64,000 bases of DNA from Anaerolineae bacterium (GTDB taxonomy: Bacteria; Chloroflexota; Anaerolineae; Aggregatilineales; UBA2796): positions 61,814 through 125,813 of the forward strand of contig JAHBVJ010000027.1 in assembly GCA_019637615.1 (NCBI GenBank), written 5' to 3'. Positions 42,353 to 50,981 of the stretch are shown in pieces. The notes under the pieces were generated by a model. The model saw only the letters and a list, made by a program, of their open reading frames with translations. It searched no databases and was not told the origin of the DNA. Position numbers and translations under genes: made by a program. Position 1 is the stretch's first letter. Each line of letters opens with the position of its first letter.

Positions 42353-44701
42353 ATGATCTTGACGATCACCATCATAAGTAGGCTGACGTTGTGCATTGTC
42401 TGTTCGGCCCTTGCAATGCTGATGTTTTTTCAGCTTATTCGAGATCGGCGTAGTCGTATTTTCGGTCAGTTTATGCTTATTCTGGCGCTTTACGGTTTAT
42501 TGCCGGTCTTGACGCGGACGATACACAACGTAAACACGCAATTGATGTTCAATGGGAGCGTCATCCTCATTGCGCTTATCCCACTTTATACGTTCTATCT
42601 GGTTGTCGAATACCTTGAAAAAGAATGGAAACCTTGGCAGAAATTTTGTCTGCGCTTTGAGTTGTTTTGTATCTCAGTCCCAACCATCCTGATCAGCATT
42701 ACAAATCGGGTTCATGAGTATGCCTATGTCACAGAAGATGGTTTGAATATCTACAAACGCTATTTACACAGTCAAATACTATTGATCGTTGGTGAACTTA
42801 TTTTCATTCCTATCGCATTTTTATGCCTTCGTCGTCTATTAAATCCGCGTGCCGATGTAGATCGACGGATGGTCATTGGGCTGCTCTTCTTTTGTCTCGC
42901 TGCTGTCACCTTCATGATTCCGGCATTGATTCCGTTGAGCTTAGATGGGCTTCTCTTCGCTATCGGCTCGATATTGATGACGGGTGTGGTGCTCAATCAA
43001 CGCCTATTCAATCCGATGGCTGAACTCAATCAACGTCTTGGGGTGCGTGCCGAACAATTCGCGACCTTAACACGTGTAGCACAGCAAACGACGTCATTAT
43101 TGTCGCTTAATACGTTGTTGCAAACCGTCGTACAGGAGATTCGCGATGCTTTTCAGTATGACGGCATTTCAGTGTTTCAAAAAGAAGTCGGGCAAGATGT
43201 ATTGGTTTGTACCGCAGTTTCGGGGATTGGTGTATTAGGTCGCGCCTATCTCATTAACGACACTACACCGATTGGAATGGCTGCGTTAGGTCAACAAATG
43301 GTTTCTATTGAAGATATGGCAACGGACGTATCCGCAAAAGCACTCCTTGATGTTCCTCAACTAGGGTCCCTTACGGTTGTGCCTCTAATTATTGGTTCGG
43401 CAGCAGCGGGTCAGTCCGATATTGACGCTGAGCAACATACCATCGGTGTCTTGCAAATATATCGCCGTATCCGCTATCGACTATCAGACGATAATCGCGA
43501 GGTATTAACTATCCTCGCTCGTCAGATGGCTATTGCTATTCACAACGCTGAACTTTACGGAACTGCTCAAGAAGCACGTAGGCAAGCCGATATCGCGTCG
43601 GAGGCAAAAACACGCTTCATGTCCACGATGAGCCATGAACTCCGTACACCACTACAAGTAGTCATCACGATGAGTGAGTTTTGCCAATATCCAGAATCCT
43701 ATGGAGACGACGTATTTATCAATGAAGGCTTCCGTAAGGATCTGCGCGAGATAACCAAGAGTGGCAAGCACCTGCTAGGAGTCATCAACAATATTCTTGA
43801 TTGGAGTAAACTGGACGCTGGCGCTGTAGAAATTGTCACACAACCAGTCGATCCAATACCCGTTCTCGAAGATGCGATTTCCCAAAGCACATCACTTTTA
43901 AATCCCAACGTGACCATTAACCGAGCATTTTCACCTAGTCTACCCTACGTCGCTTCTGACGAATTGAGATTAGGACAAATTTTGCTGAATTTATTGTCAA
44001 ATGCTTGCAAATTCACAGATCACGGACAGATCAGCGTTGGTGCCGACCGAACTGATAACAAGGTTATTTTCTGGATAAAAGATACAGGGTTTGGCATTGC
44101 GAAAAATGCACAATCTGACCTATTTACACGGTTTAAGCAAGCCGATAGTACCGGTATACGACGACGTGACGGCACTGGGTTAGGATTGGCAATCACCAAA
44201 CAATTGGTTGAACTACAAGGCGGCACGATATGGTTTGAGAGTATTGAACAAGTCGGTAGCACTTTCTATTTCACGCTCCCCATTGTCAATGCACCAGAAA
44301 CTTTGCTCGCAGTTGAAAAAGTAGATATCAGTCGGGTCGTTATTTTCCCTTTTCCAGTTCCAGCACTCCCATTACAAATTCTTATTGTCGATTCCGTGTA
44401 CGAGGATTGGGATCACCTTACCGCTGAAATCACGCGATTGGGGTATCGATTGGTACGTGCTACAACGAGCGAAGACGGCGCAAAATTGGCGCAATTGCTT
44501 CAGCCCAGCATTGTACTGATAGTCTCATATTCGACCAACGATCCTGCTATTGAAACCCACCTCGCGTCTTTTCGCAGCGTGATTAATCCCTATGTAACAC
44601 ATCTCGCGTTTGTGTCGATTTCTGATGCGAAATTGCGTGTGAATGAAATACGGGCAAAAGTCCGAGAGCTTGCAACGCTACCCTTTTCCAGTTCGTCATG
44701 A
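42353..44701 (+). CDS. 7TM-GAF hybrid sensor histidine kinase with degenerate receiver
   Basis: 782 residues. Seven predicted N-terminal membrane segments (about 1-225), as in the 7TM histidine-kinase N-terminal region; GAF domain (about 235-400); HisKA with His428 in SHELRTPLQ; HATPase with NLLSNACKFT, DTGFGIA and GTGLGLAITKQL (about 540-645). The C-terminal 110 residues (LQILIVDSVYEDWDHLTAEI on) have a receiver-like fold in which the phosphoacceptor Asp is missing (SIVLIVSYS). It is the only membrane sensor of the operon, hence the likely entry point for a ligand made or altered by the P450 and thioesterase products. Confidence 0.88.
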   Translation: MILTITIISRLTLCIVCSALAMLMFFQLIRDRRSRIFGQFMLILALYGLLPVLTRTIHNVNTQLMFNGSVILIALIPLYTFYLVVEYLEKEWKPWQKFCLRFELFCISVPTILISITNRVHEYAYVTEDGLNIYKRYLHSQILLIVGELIFIPIAFLCLRRLLNPRADVDRRMVIGLLFFCLAAVTFMIPALIPLSLDGLLFAIGSILMTGVVLNQRLFNPMAELNQRLGVRAEQFATLTRVAQQTTSLLSLNTLLQTVVQEIRDAFQYDGISVFQKEVGQDVLVCTAVSGIGVLGRAYLINDTTPIGMAALGQQMVSIEDMATDVSAKALLDVPQLGSLTVVPLIIGSAAAGQSDIDAEQHTIGVLQIYRRIRYRLSDDNREVLTILARQMAIAIHNAELYGTAQEARRQADIASEAKTRFMSTMSHELRTPLQVVITMSEFCQYPESYGDDVFINEGFRKDLREITKSGKHLLGVINNILDWSKLDAGAVEIVTQPVDPIPVLEDAISQSTSLLNPNVTINRAFSPSLPYVASDELRLGQILLNLLSNACKFTDHGQISVGADRTDNKVIFWIKDTGFGIAKNAQSDLFTRFKQADSTGIRRRDGTGLGLAITKQLVELQGGTIWFESIEQVGSTFYFTLPIVNAPETLLAVEKVDISRVVIFPFPVPALPLQILIVDSVYEDWDHLTAEITRLGYRLVRATTSEDGAKLAQLLQPSIVLIVSYSTNDPAIETHLASFRSVINPYVTHLAFVSISDAKLRVNEIRAKVRELATLPFSSSS

Positions 44702-44711
44702 GGAGATTCAA

Positions 44712-45149
44712 ATGCCATTTCCATCCGATAGAAAAGTATCGAAATTGAGCTTGCCTATTCGCCTTAGTGAGTGTGATCTGATGGGGATTGTTCATCATGC
44801 TCAGTATGTGATTTATCTAGAAGAGGCACGTATTCATTTCGCTAAAGAGATTGGTATCGACTTCGCTACAGTCGTTCGTGAGGGATTCAATCTCGCTGTC
44901 ATCGATCTTCAGATTTCGTACAAACGACCACTGCTATTCGGTCAGGTTGTAGATATTTACTGCTGGCTCCAAGAACTCAAAAGTCGTGGTATGACTTTTA
45001 ACTTTGAGTTGCGAACCAATGATCTAGAAGCGACCCATGCAACTGCGCAAGTAGGATTGCTTTCTGTTTCCAACACTGGGATGCCTACACGTATTCCCGA
45101 TCCTTACTTTCAGTCGCTTCAAGCCACAATTAATTCAGTGGACAATTAG
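44712..45149 (+). CDS. Hotdog-fold acyl-CoA thioesterase (YbgC/4HBT-like)
   Basis: About 145 residues. The signature SECDLMGIVHHAQYVIYLEEAR matches the 4HBT family, with catalytic Asp22 and the adjacent helix. It would hydrolyse an acyl- or aryl-CoA thioester, releasing a free acid. ATG 44712 has AGGAG 7 bases upstream. It is flanked by the 7TM kinase (10-base gap) and the second P450 (9-base gap). A paired role with the P450s in making or clearing a fatty-acid-like molecule is inferred. Confidence 0.88.
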   Translation: MPFPSDRKVSKLSLPIRLSECDLMGIVHHAQYVIYLEEARIHFAKEIGIDFATVVREGFNLAVIDLQISYKRPLLFGQVVDIYCWLQELKSRGMTFNFELRTNDLEATHATAQVGLLSVSNTGMPTRIPDPYFQSLQATINSVDN

Positions 45150-45158
45150 GGGCATATC

Positions 45159-46451
45159 GTGCACGAAGAAACCTTTGATTTCAGAAATGTGATGAGCAGT
45201 AATGACTTTTCGGAGAACTATCGCCTCGACCCACTATCTACTTTATTGTCTATGGGACTTGATAAAGACCATACATGGTTTCGCATCGGACGTCGTTACG
45301 GCTTATTGATTAACGCTCCCACGCTTTTGCAGGCCGTCATGACAGATCGCAGTTTTATTCGAGGGAAAGTATCCCGAAATCTGAAGCATCTTTTCGGCGC
45401 AGGTTTGGGCGCTTTGGATGGAGAACTTCATCGCCAACATCGAAATGTTCTACGTCCGGCATTTGCAGGTAGCATAGTGGAAAACTTGTATGCTCCCACC
45501 ATAGCAGAAGAAACGACTAATTTCGCAGAACATATGAAGGGGAATGAAACTTTCGACATTTTCTCAACAATATCAAGCTTTCTCGTCTACTTAACAGCGA
45601 AAAACCTCTTCGGGGCGGATTGGCACGACCATGCAGAAAGTATTGCATTATGCTTACGAACTGGTAGTCGCTACCTTGTGGGTCAATCCGCGCATCCCGG
45701 TGAAAGCTTTAGTCAGAATGCTTCTGGTTACTTTCATCCACCGCTAGAGCAAGTCTTGAATGAAATCATCAATCACTACGATGGTACTGAGGATCTACGC
45801 CGAGCTATTTCCTTCATTTTCAAGGAGGGGATGGCACAAAGTGCGTGGACGCTTGACACCGCTAAAGATGAGATGCGATTTTTACTGGTCGCCGGCGTCG
45901 AAACTACAGCGGCAACTGCATCGTTCGCCTTGGACTTATTAGCACGCAATTCGCGAATTCAAGACGAGGTTTACAACGAAGTTACACCACTGTTCTCACA
46001 AGGCAGGCCAATTTCACAGGATGACTTACGTAGCTTACGTTGGTTAACATGGGTGATTAAGGAAACGCTTCGCTTATTTCCGCCTATCTGGGTATTTACT
46101 CGTGAAGCTAGCCGTGATGTGGTGATTCAAGAGTTAGTTATCCCCAAAGGTTCATTAGTACTGCTAAGTGCGTATCTCACACAGCGCGATGGACGCTACT
46201 TCACCAATCCGCTAGATTTCGTCCCAGAGCGCTTTAGCGAACGCATTTCGCCTTGGAAGTATTTTCCATTTGGCGGAGGTCATAGGCACTGTCTTGGTGA
46301 GGGGTATGGCGTGACAACGCTTTCCTACATACTCATCAATATGCTGCGGTATTGGAAACTGGCTGTAACTGACAATGCTCCGCTAGATATTGAGCCTGCT
46401 TCAACCTTAACGCCGAGAGGTAAACATTTGCTTACGCTAGAAAGAAGATAA
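45159..46451 (+). CDS. Cytochrome P450, second of two
   Basis: Heme-thiolate monooxygenase, 430 residues. I-helix LLVAGVETTAATASFALDLL, K-helix WVIKETLRLFPP, PERF, and heme loop FGGGHRHCLGEGYGV with Cys378. Clearly diverged from the first P450 of the operon, so the two probably act on different positions or substrates. The start is a GTG at 45159 preceded by AGGGG; an internal ATG follows at 45192. No redox partner nearby. Confidence 0.92.
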   Translation: MHEETFDFRNVMSSNDFSENYRLDPLSTLLSMGLDKDHTWFRIGRRYGLLINAPTLLQAVMTDRSFIRGKVSRNLKHLFGAGLGALDGELHRQHRNVLRPAFAGSIVENLYAPTIAEETTNFAEHMKGNETFDIFSTISSFLVYLTAKNLFGADWHDHAESIALCLRTGSRYLVGQSAHPGESFSQNASGYFHPPLEQVLNEIINHYDGTEDLRRAISFIFKEGMAQSAWTLDTAKDEMRFLLVAGVETTAATASFALDLLARNSRIQDEVYNEVTPLFSQGRPISQDDLRSLRWLTWVIKETLRLFPPIWVFTREASRDVVIQELVIPKGSLVLLSAYLTQRDGRYFTNPLDFVPERFSERISPWKYFPFGGGHRHCLGEGYGVTTLSYILINMLRYWKLAVTDNAPLDIEPASTLTPRGKHLLTLERR

Positions 46452-46491
46452 TACTCATTGCGTAATAGGTGTACTCGGAGTCTAAACTAAC

Positions 46492-46938
46492 ATGTCTGTC
46501 TCTCAAATATCGCGTCTAACACGGCCCATCTCTCCGGTTGACGCACGAATTATGATTGTTGAAGACAAAGTGGACAACTACGCCACGTTAGCACGCTTAC
46601 TAATTTTTGCAGGGGTAATTCCCGCTCATTTTCACTTTAAGACCACCGGACGAGGGGTGGTACAGTTCGCTGATACACTACCACGCCTTGATTTGATTTT
46701 GCTCGATCTTGAATTGCCCGGAGAAGATGGCTACGAAGTGCTTGCTGAGATCCGACGCATGACTCGTTTCCAAAATACGCTGGTAGTGGCGGTTACTGGA
46801 CACATCTCTGTTGAAGATTTGCGTAAGGCACAGCGATCTGGATTCGACGGCTTTCTTGGCAAACCACTGGGAGTGGCACGATTTCCAGATCAGCTCACTC
46901 GAATTTTGCGCGGACAACCAGTCTGGGAAAACAAGTGA
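46492..46938 (+). CDS. Single-domain response regulator, second of three
   Basis: 148 residues with a 15-residue N-terminal extension. Intact receiver: acidic residues in MIVEDK, phosphoacceptor Asp72 in LLDLELPGEDGYEVL, Thr in VTGHIS, Lys in LGKPLG. No output domain. Its stop overlaps the GTG start of the following kinase (GTGA), which suggests they form a cognate pair. Confidence 0.88.
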   Translation: MSVSQISRLTRPISPVDARIMIVEDKVDNYATLARLLIFAGVIPAHFHFKTTGRGVVQFADTLPRLDLILLDLELPGEDGYEVLAEIRRMTRFQNTLVVAVTGHISVEDLRKAQRSGFDGFLGKPLGVARFPDQLTRILRGQPVWENK

Positions 46939-48224
46939 GTTTAGCGATGCAGCGTAGGTTCGATAGAAGTCATACTGCGGAGCTATTGCTCAAGGCGCAT
47001 GAAGCGCTTTTGTTGGCGAAAAACGAAGATGAGATCCTCGCCGCGGTGGCTTTGGTACTGGATCTGGAATGTGTGTTGCGCCTGATCTATTTACGCCGAG
47101 AAGGTGATCAGCACACTCTAGAACAAATACGCATCGTTGCGAGCTGGAAGGAAAGTCAAGTTTGGCGAGATGATCCGATGCTCAACGCCGCAGCAACGGA
47201 TACAGTGCTTGCGCATATCGTGCGAGAGGCTGACAAACTAGCTGAAAATAGTTGGCTACTTACGGATCTTCAAAAGGCCTACACCTTACCGGATAGTACA
47301 TTCTCGAATAAGGTTCGTGGATTTGCATTCGTGAAGCTCTACCGCGCCGATCCTATACAAGGACACATTTGGGATGCTGCCATCTGTGCAACATGGGAGG
47401 ATTGCCGCGATTTCGAGGATGAAGAACGCTATATCTTGGAGGTTGTATCTCAAACAGCGGCGGCCGTCGTCGCCAACCGCAAATTGTATATCCAAGCGGT
47501 GGAGAATGTGGGGCGACTCAAGGAAATAGATCGGCTGAAAACGCAGTTCCTTTATACCGTGAGTCACGAATTACGCACACCGTTAACAGGCATTATCACA
47601 ATAGCTGACACGCTGTTGCATACGACACGTGAGCAATTGAATGCCGATATTGTGGATGATGTCGCATGGATTCTGAAATCCGGCAACCATTTGTTGCAGC
47701 TTATCAACGACATCCTAGACTTAGCCAAAATCGAAGCTGGACAGTTGCAGCTATATCCTAAAATGGTCGATGTTTCTGAACTGATCCGTGATGTAGTGCA
47801 GTATGCTAAACCGCTCATGCTGAAAAAAGGCTTAAATCTTGAGACAGCCATTGCTCCTGAGGTGACGACTGTTTGGGCAGATCCGCAGCGACTGTACCAA
47901 GTGTTACTCAATCTGGTCAGCAATGCCGTGAAGTTCACCGAGCGGGGAACAATCTGGATTAACGTCTATCGAGAACACGATACGTTGATGTTTGCTATTC
48001 GCGATGAAGGGATAGGTATTCAGCACGATTATCTTGACACGATCTTTGAGCCTTTCCAGCAGATAGATAGTGCGCTTAATCGAAAGGTAGGTGGAACAGG
48101 CTTAGGATTACCGATTTGTCGCCGTTTGATGGACTTGCATCATGGAAAAATTCAGGTCGTTAGTGAGCTGAATAAAGGCTCCACCTTTTTTGTGCAGTTG
48201 CCCACGAAAGGACATACACGATGA
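46935..48224 (+). CDS. Soluble GAF-type sensor histidine kinase
   Basis: 429 residues, without membrane segments. N-terminal GAF-like sensor (about 15-185), coiled linker, HisKA with His211 in SHELRTPLTG, and HATPase with NLVSNAVKFTERG, DEGIGI and GTGLGLPICRRL. All catalytic boxes are intact. The start is GTG 46935 in overlap with the preceding gene; ATG 46947 is possible. It overlaps the next receiver gene by 4 bases (ATGA). Likely cytoplasmic sensor arm of the operon phosphorelay. Confidence 0.92.
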   Translation: MSLAMQRRFDRSHTAELLLKAHEALLLAKNEDEILAAVALVLDLECVLRLIYLRREGDQHTLEQIRIVASWKESQVWRDDPMLNAAATDTVLAHIVREADKLAENSWLLTDLQKAYTLPDSTFSNKVRGFAFVKLYRADPIQGHIWDAAICATWEDCRDFEDEERYILEVVSQTAAAVVANRKLYIQAVENVGRLKEIDRLKTQFLYTVSHELRTPLTGIITIADTLLHTTREQLNADIVDDVAWILKSGNHLLQLINDILDLAKIEAGQLQLYPKMVDVSELIRDVVQYAKPLMLKKGLNLETAIAPEVTTVWADPQRLYQVLLNLVSNAVKFTERGTIWINVYREHDTLMFAIRDEGIGIQHDYLDTIFEPFQQIDSALNRKVGGTGLGLPICRRLMDLHHGKIQVVSELNKGSTFFVQLPTKGHTR

Positions 48225-48583
48225 AAATACTTTATGTTGAGGATTCACCAGTCAACCTTCATGCTATGAAACGTATTATCATCCATTTGGGATATGAATT
48301 TATTGCTGCCGAGTCGGCACAGCAAGGCCTTCGGATGCTACAGGAGTCACCTGACATCATCTTGCTCGACATCGGATTACCGGACATGGATGGCTATCAG
48401 CTTCTAATGCAGATTCGCAAGCTAAATGTGAATCGCCCTGTGCTGGCGGTTACAGCACATGCAATGTCAGGCGAGCGCGAGAAGTGTTTGAGTGCTGGCT
48501 TTGACGACTATATCGCGAAGCCCGTGGGCTATGAAGTCATGATGAATTTATTGAAGCGCTTCACCCACACGGCCTCGTCATAG
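48221..48583 (+). CDS. Single-domain response regulator, third of three
   Basis: 120 residues, receiver only: acidic YVEDSP, phosphoacceptor Asp50 in LLDIGLPDMDGYQLL, Thr in VTAHAMSG, Lys in AKPVG. Coupled to the kinase by ATGA. Last gene of the nine-gene operon; it ends 13 bases before the convergent DNA-binding regulator gene. Output partner unknown. Confidence 0.9.
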   Translation: MKILYVEDSPVNLHAMKRIIIHLGYEFIAAESAQQGLRMLQESPDIILLDIGLPDMDGYQLLMQIRKLNVNRPVLAVTAHAMSGEREKCLSAGFDDYIAKPVGYEVMMNLLKRFTHTASS

Positions 48584-48596
48584 TATCGGTTACAGG

Positions 48597-49313
48597 CTAC
48601 ACGGCTTCATTGAGTGCTGGTAAATGCCATTTGAAGCCCATACCGCGCACGTTGTGAATAGCCTGAGGTCGTCCGTTTTTCTCAAGCTTTGCCCGAAGGT
48701 TGACTAAATGTGATTTTATTCGTGTGCGGGCTTCTGCTGGTGGTAAGCGTTCACCGCGACTCAGCGCGTATAATTCGGAGTAGCCGAAGACACGATCTGG
48801 GTTGGAGGCAAGGTGAACCAGTAGCACGAATTCTGATGGCGTGAGGCTAAGCGGTTCACCATACCAAACCGCTGTACGTGCCGACATGTCTAGTTCCAGC
48901 ACATCGGTCACGATATGGGGCGGATGCTGCTGCGGGAACCATTCGCGGCGGCGCATGATAGCCTCATCAAGGCGCTTGAGAATATCTTTTGCCGTTGTGG
49001 GCTTGATGATGAAGTCATCCACGCTGATTTGAATAGCTTCAACGAGTTCTTGGACACCAGCGTAAGCAGAAATCATCACGATAATGTCAGCAGGATACAG
49101 CTTGCGCACCTGTCGCGCTAATGAGAGGCCGTTCGGCCCACCTTGGAGATTATAATCGATGAGGATCACGTCGGCACGGGTTACTCGGATATGTTCCATC
49201 GCAGACAGCGAGTCTTTGAACGCTATCACTTCATACCCATGCTTGAGCAGCAACCCATGAAAGAATTCGCGCTCACTCATCTGATCCTCGACCACGATAA
49301 CGAGCACCTTCAC
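48597..49313 (-). CDS. OmpR-like DNA-binding response regulator A
   Basis: 238 residues: receiver with phosphoacceptor Asp53 in ILIDYNLQGGPNG and Lys in IIKPTTAKD; a linker with MRRREWFPQQ; a C-terminal winged helix (about 140-230) with LTPSEFVLLVHLAS, TRIKSHLVNLRAKLEKN and the wing NVRGMGFKWHLP. A transcription factor probably driven by a kinase of the neighbouring operon. Start is GTG 49313 (MKVLVIVVED). Convergent with that operon. It is a clear paralogue of the gene at 49997-50692, including the shared phrases GGPNGL and YSELYAL. Confidence 0.88.
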   Translation of the reverse strand: MKVLVIVVEDQMSEREFFHGLLLKHGYEVIAFKDSLSAMEHIRVTRADVILIDYNLQGGPNGLSLARQVRKLYPADIIVMISAYAGVQELVEAIQISVDDFIIKPTTAKDILKRLDEAIMRRREWFPQQHPPHIVTDVLELDMSARTAVWYGEPLSLTPSEFVLLVHLASNPDRVFGYSELYALSRGERLPPAEARTRIKSHLVNLRAKLEKNGRPQAIHNVRGMGFKWHLPALNEAV

Positions 49314-49352
49314 CCTCCACTACTTTTCCGGCACCAAACCCGTCAGCAACGC

Positions 49353-49592
49353 TTATTCATCCTTGTCGATCACGATCTCAGTCGTCATGATGACCTGCCA
49401 ACCAGCGTAATCACCTGGCAATTCCTGTTTCAGCAGCTTCCACGCTGCTGCTTTAGCTTCCGACGGCGAGATCGCCTGCACGATGAATACATGGTCGGTA
49501 TGAAAAGCGCCAGAAGCGTCCAGAAGTTGACATTTGACTTTCCATGTAAGCATTGGATTCGAGTGCGCCTGTGGTCTATGTTGGTTTGTCAT
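49353..49592 (-). CDS. Small unknown protein
   Basis: 79 residues, soluble. Beta-alpha pattern: MLTWKVKCQLLDASG, HVFIVQAISPSEAKAAAWKLL (strand and helix) and WQVIMTTEIVIDKDE (strand, acidic end). It resembles short secondary-structure-rich proteins without a named family; none is recognised. It precedes regulator A on the same strand with a 39-base gap, so they may be co-transcribed. The ribosome site is weak. Confidence 0.5.
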   Translation of the reverse strand: MTNQHRPQAHSNPMLTWKVKCQLLDASGAFHTDHVFIVQAISPSEAKAAAWKLLKQELPGDYAGWQVIMTTEIVIDKDE

Positions 49593-49981
49593 CGGTACTT
49601 CGGAGAACTTGCTGTGCTTTTCCCAACCTCGACGGGAAAAAGAATACTAACGCATTTTCGAATTGAGGCTATCGGACTCGCGCAGTGACAACCCAAGGTC
49701 TTAGCAATACCTTCTTTGTGAACTGGTACGAAGCGGCACAGCCATCCGCGTTATCCTTGTAAGTAGTGATGTGCACGCATCCGGCGTGAGCATCAGCAAC
49801 ACAACATTAGCCTTCGATTCCAGGCCGAATTGCTTTACGCCAAGCTGCGCTCTCCGAAATACTCTCGGCGTTGATCCAAATGTCGAAATAGAGCTGCTTC
49901 AGCGGTTGCTAGGTAGCAACATGTACTAAAAGGATAATGACGGAGCAGTTTTGAGTATAATCAACACACAATTAACTTGAG
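49593..49981. other. Non-coding region between the two regulator genes
   Basis: About 390 bases with no credible gene. It separates the divergent small gene plus regulator A (minus) from regulator B (plus), so both promoters should be here. TATAAT at 49956-49961 lies about 35 bases before ATG 49997 and could be the -10 box of regulator B, but no matching -35 was found. No copy of the 11-bp motif was seen. Confidence 0.4.
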
Positions 49982-49996
49982 ATGGAAGTTAAGCTC

Positions 49997-50692
49997 ATGA
50001 TCGTGGCTGTGATCGAAGATCGTACAACAGATCAGGAACACCTCGTCAGCATCTTGCGGAAAGACCATTACGAGGTGTTAGCGTTCAATGAGGGCTTATC
50101 GGCGCTTCACTACTTCCAGCAGGATCGGGCGGATGTCATCCTCATTGATTACCACATGCCGGGCGGTCCTAACGGGCTGACCGTTGCCCGCCAAATTCGC
50201 AAGATGCATCCGGCGTCAGTCATCATCATGACCACTTCTTATGCGGATATAGATTTCGTCATCGAAGCAATGCAAATCGGGCTTGACGACTATATCATCA
50301 AGCCGTTTAGGGCGGAGGTCGTGCTGAAGCGTATCAGTGAAGCCATCGGGCGTCGTCAAGACTGGTTCCCCACGACCGAGATCATTCCTGTTAGTGGACC
50401 TCTTGCCATCGATTTGGAAACGCATCGGGTTCATTGGCATGGTGAGCGAATAGAACTGACCATGACTGAATTCAACTTGCTGCGGTTGTTGGCCTCACGT
50501 CCGGGGCATGTATTCACCTACAGCGAGTTGTACGCGCTACATCGTGGCGAGCGTGTGGAACCAGTGGTAGCGCGTGCGCGGCTCAAGACGCATCTGGCGA
50601 ATCTGAAGGACAAACTAGATCGGGGGTTGTATCCCGACACCTTGGAAAAAGTGCGCGGTATCGGTGTGCGGTGGGTGCCAACAACTAGCTAG
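49997..50692 (+). CDS. OmpR-like DNA-binding response regulator B
   Basis: About 231 residues: receiver with Asp51 in VILIDYHMPGGPNGL and Lys in IIKPFRAEV, linker GRRQDWFPT, and winged helix (about 135-230) with LTMTEFNLLRLLAS, ARLKTHLANLKDKLD and KVRGIGVRWVP. Paralogue of the gene at 48597-49313. ATG 49997 (MIVAVIEDR) aligns best with the paralogue and has GGAAG upstream; an ATG at 49982 is possible. It converges on the HU-like gene with a 3-base gap. Confidence 0.87.
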   Translation: MIVAVIEDRTTDQEHLVSILRKDHYEVLAFNEGLSALHYFQQDRADVILIDYHMPGGPNGLTVARQIRKMHPASVIIMTTSYADIDFVIEAMQIGLDDYIIKPFRAEVVLKRISEAIGRRQDWFPTTEIIPVSGPLAIDLETHRVHWHGERIELTMTEFNLLRLLASRPGHVFTYSELYALHRGERVEPVVARARLKTHLANLKDKLDRGLYPDTLEKVRGIGVRWVPTTS

Positions 50693-50695
50693 CCT

Positions 50696-50977
50696 TTACT
50701 CCAAATGACGGAGCCGCTCACGCAACGCGCGACCGGGACGCACCTTGAGAATATGATGGACTGTGTTCTCGTCACTATGCGGTAATGCCCTTGAAATGGC
50801 TGTTACTTCTAAGACGAGGAAGTTTTCAATCTCTATTTTGCCGCCTTCCGCCAACTGGATGCCCATCAGGTCGATAGCCTGTTGCACCACACTCTCAATC
50901 AGGTGGTAGGAATGCCCTGTATTCTGTCGAATCTGCTTGCAAAGCCGCTTTTTGGTGAGTACGTCAAGGCCTTCCAT
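50696..50977 (-). CDS. Divergent HU/IHF-like DNA-bending protein
   Basis: 93 residues. The N-terminal helices (LTKKRLCKQIRQNTGHSYHLIESVVQQAI) and the end HILKVRPGRALRERL fit the HU fold, and GGKIEIENFLVLEV fits its core strand. The usual arm motif with RNPxTG is replaced by a shorter different sequence, so DNA contact may differ. Last gene of the minus-strand mobilisation operon, 4 bases after the coupling protein. IHF/HU-type proteins assist relaxosomes and integrases elsewhere, so a role at oriT or att is plausible. Confidence 0.75.
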   Translation of the reverse strand: MEGLDVLTKKRLCKQIRQNTGHSYHLIESVVQQAIDLMGIQLAEGGKIEIENFLVLEVTAISRALPHSDENTVHHILKVRPGRALRERLRHLE

Positions 50978-50981
50978 TGCG

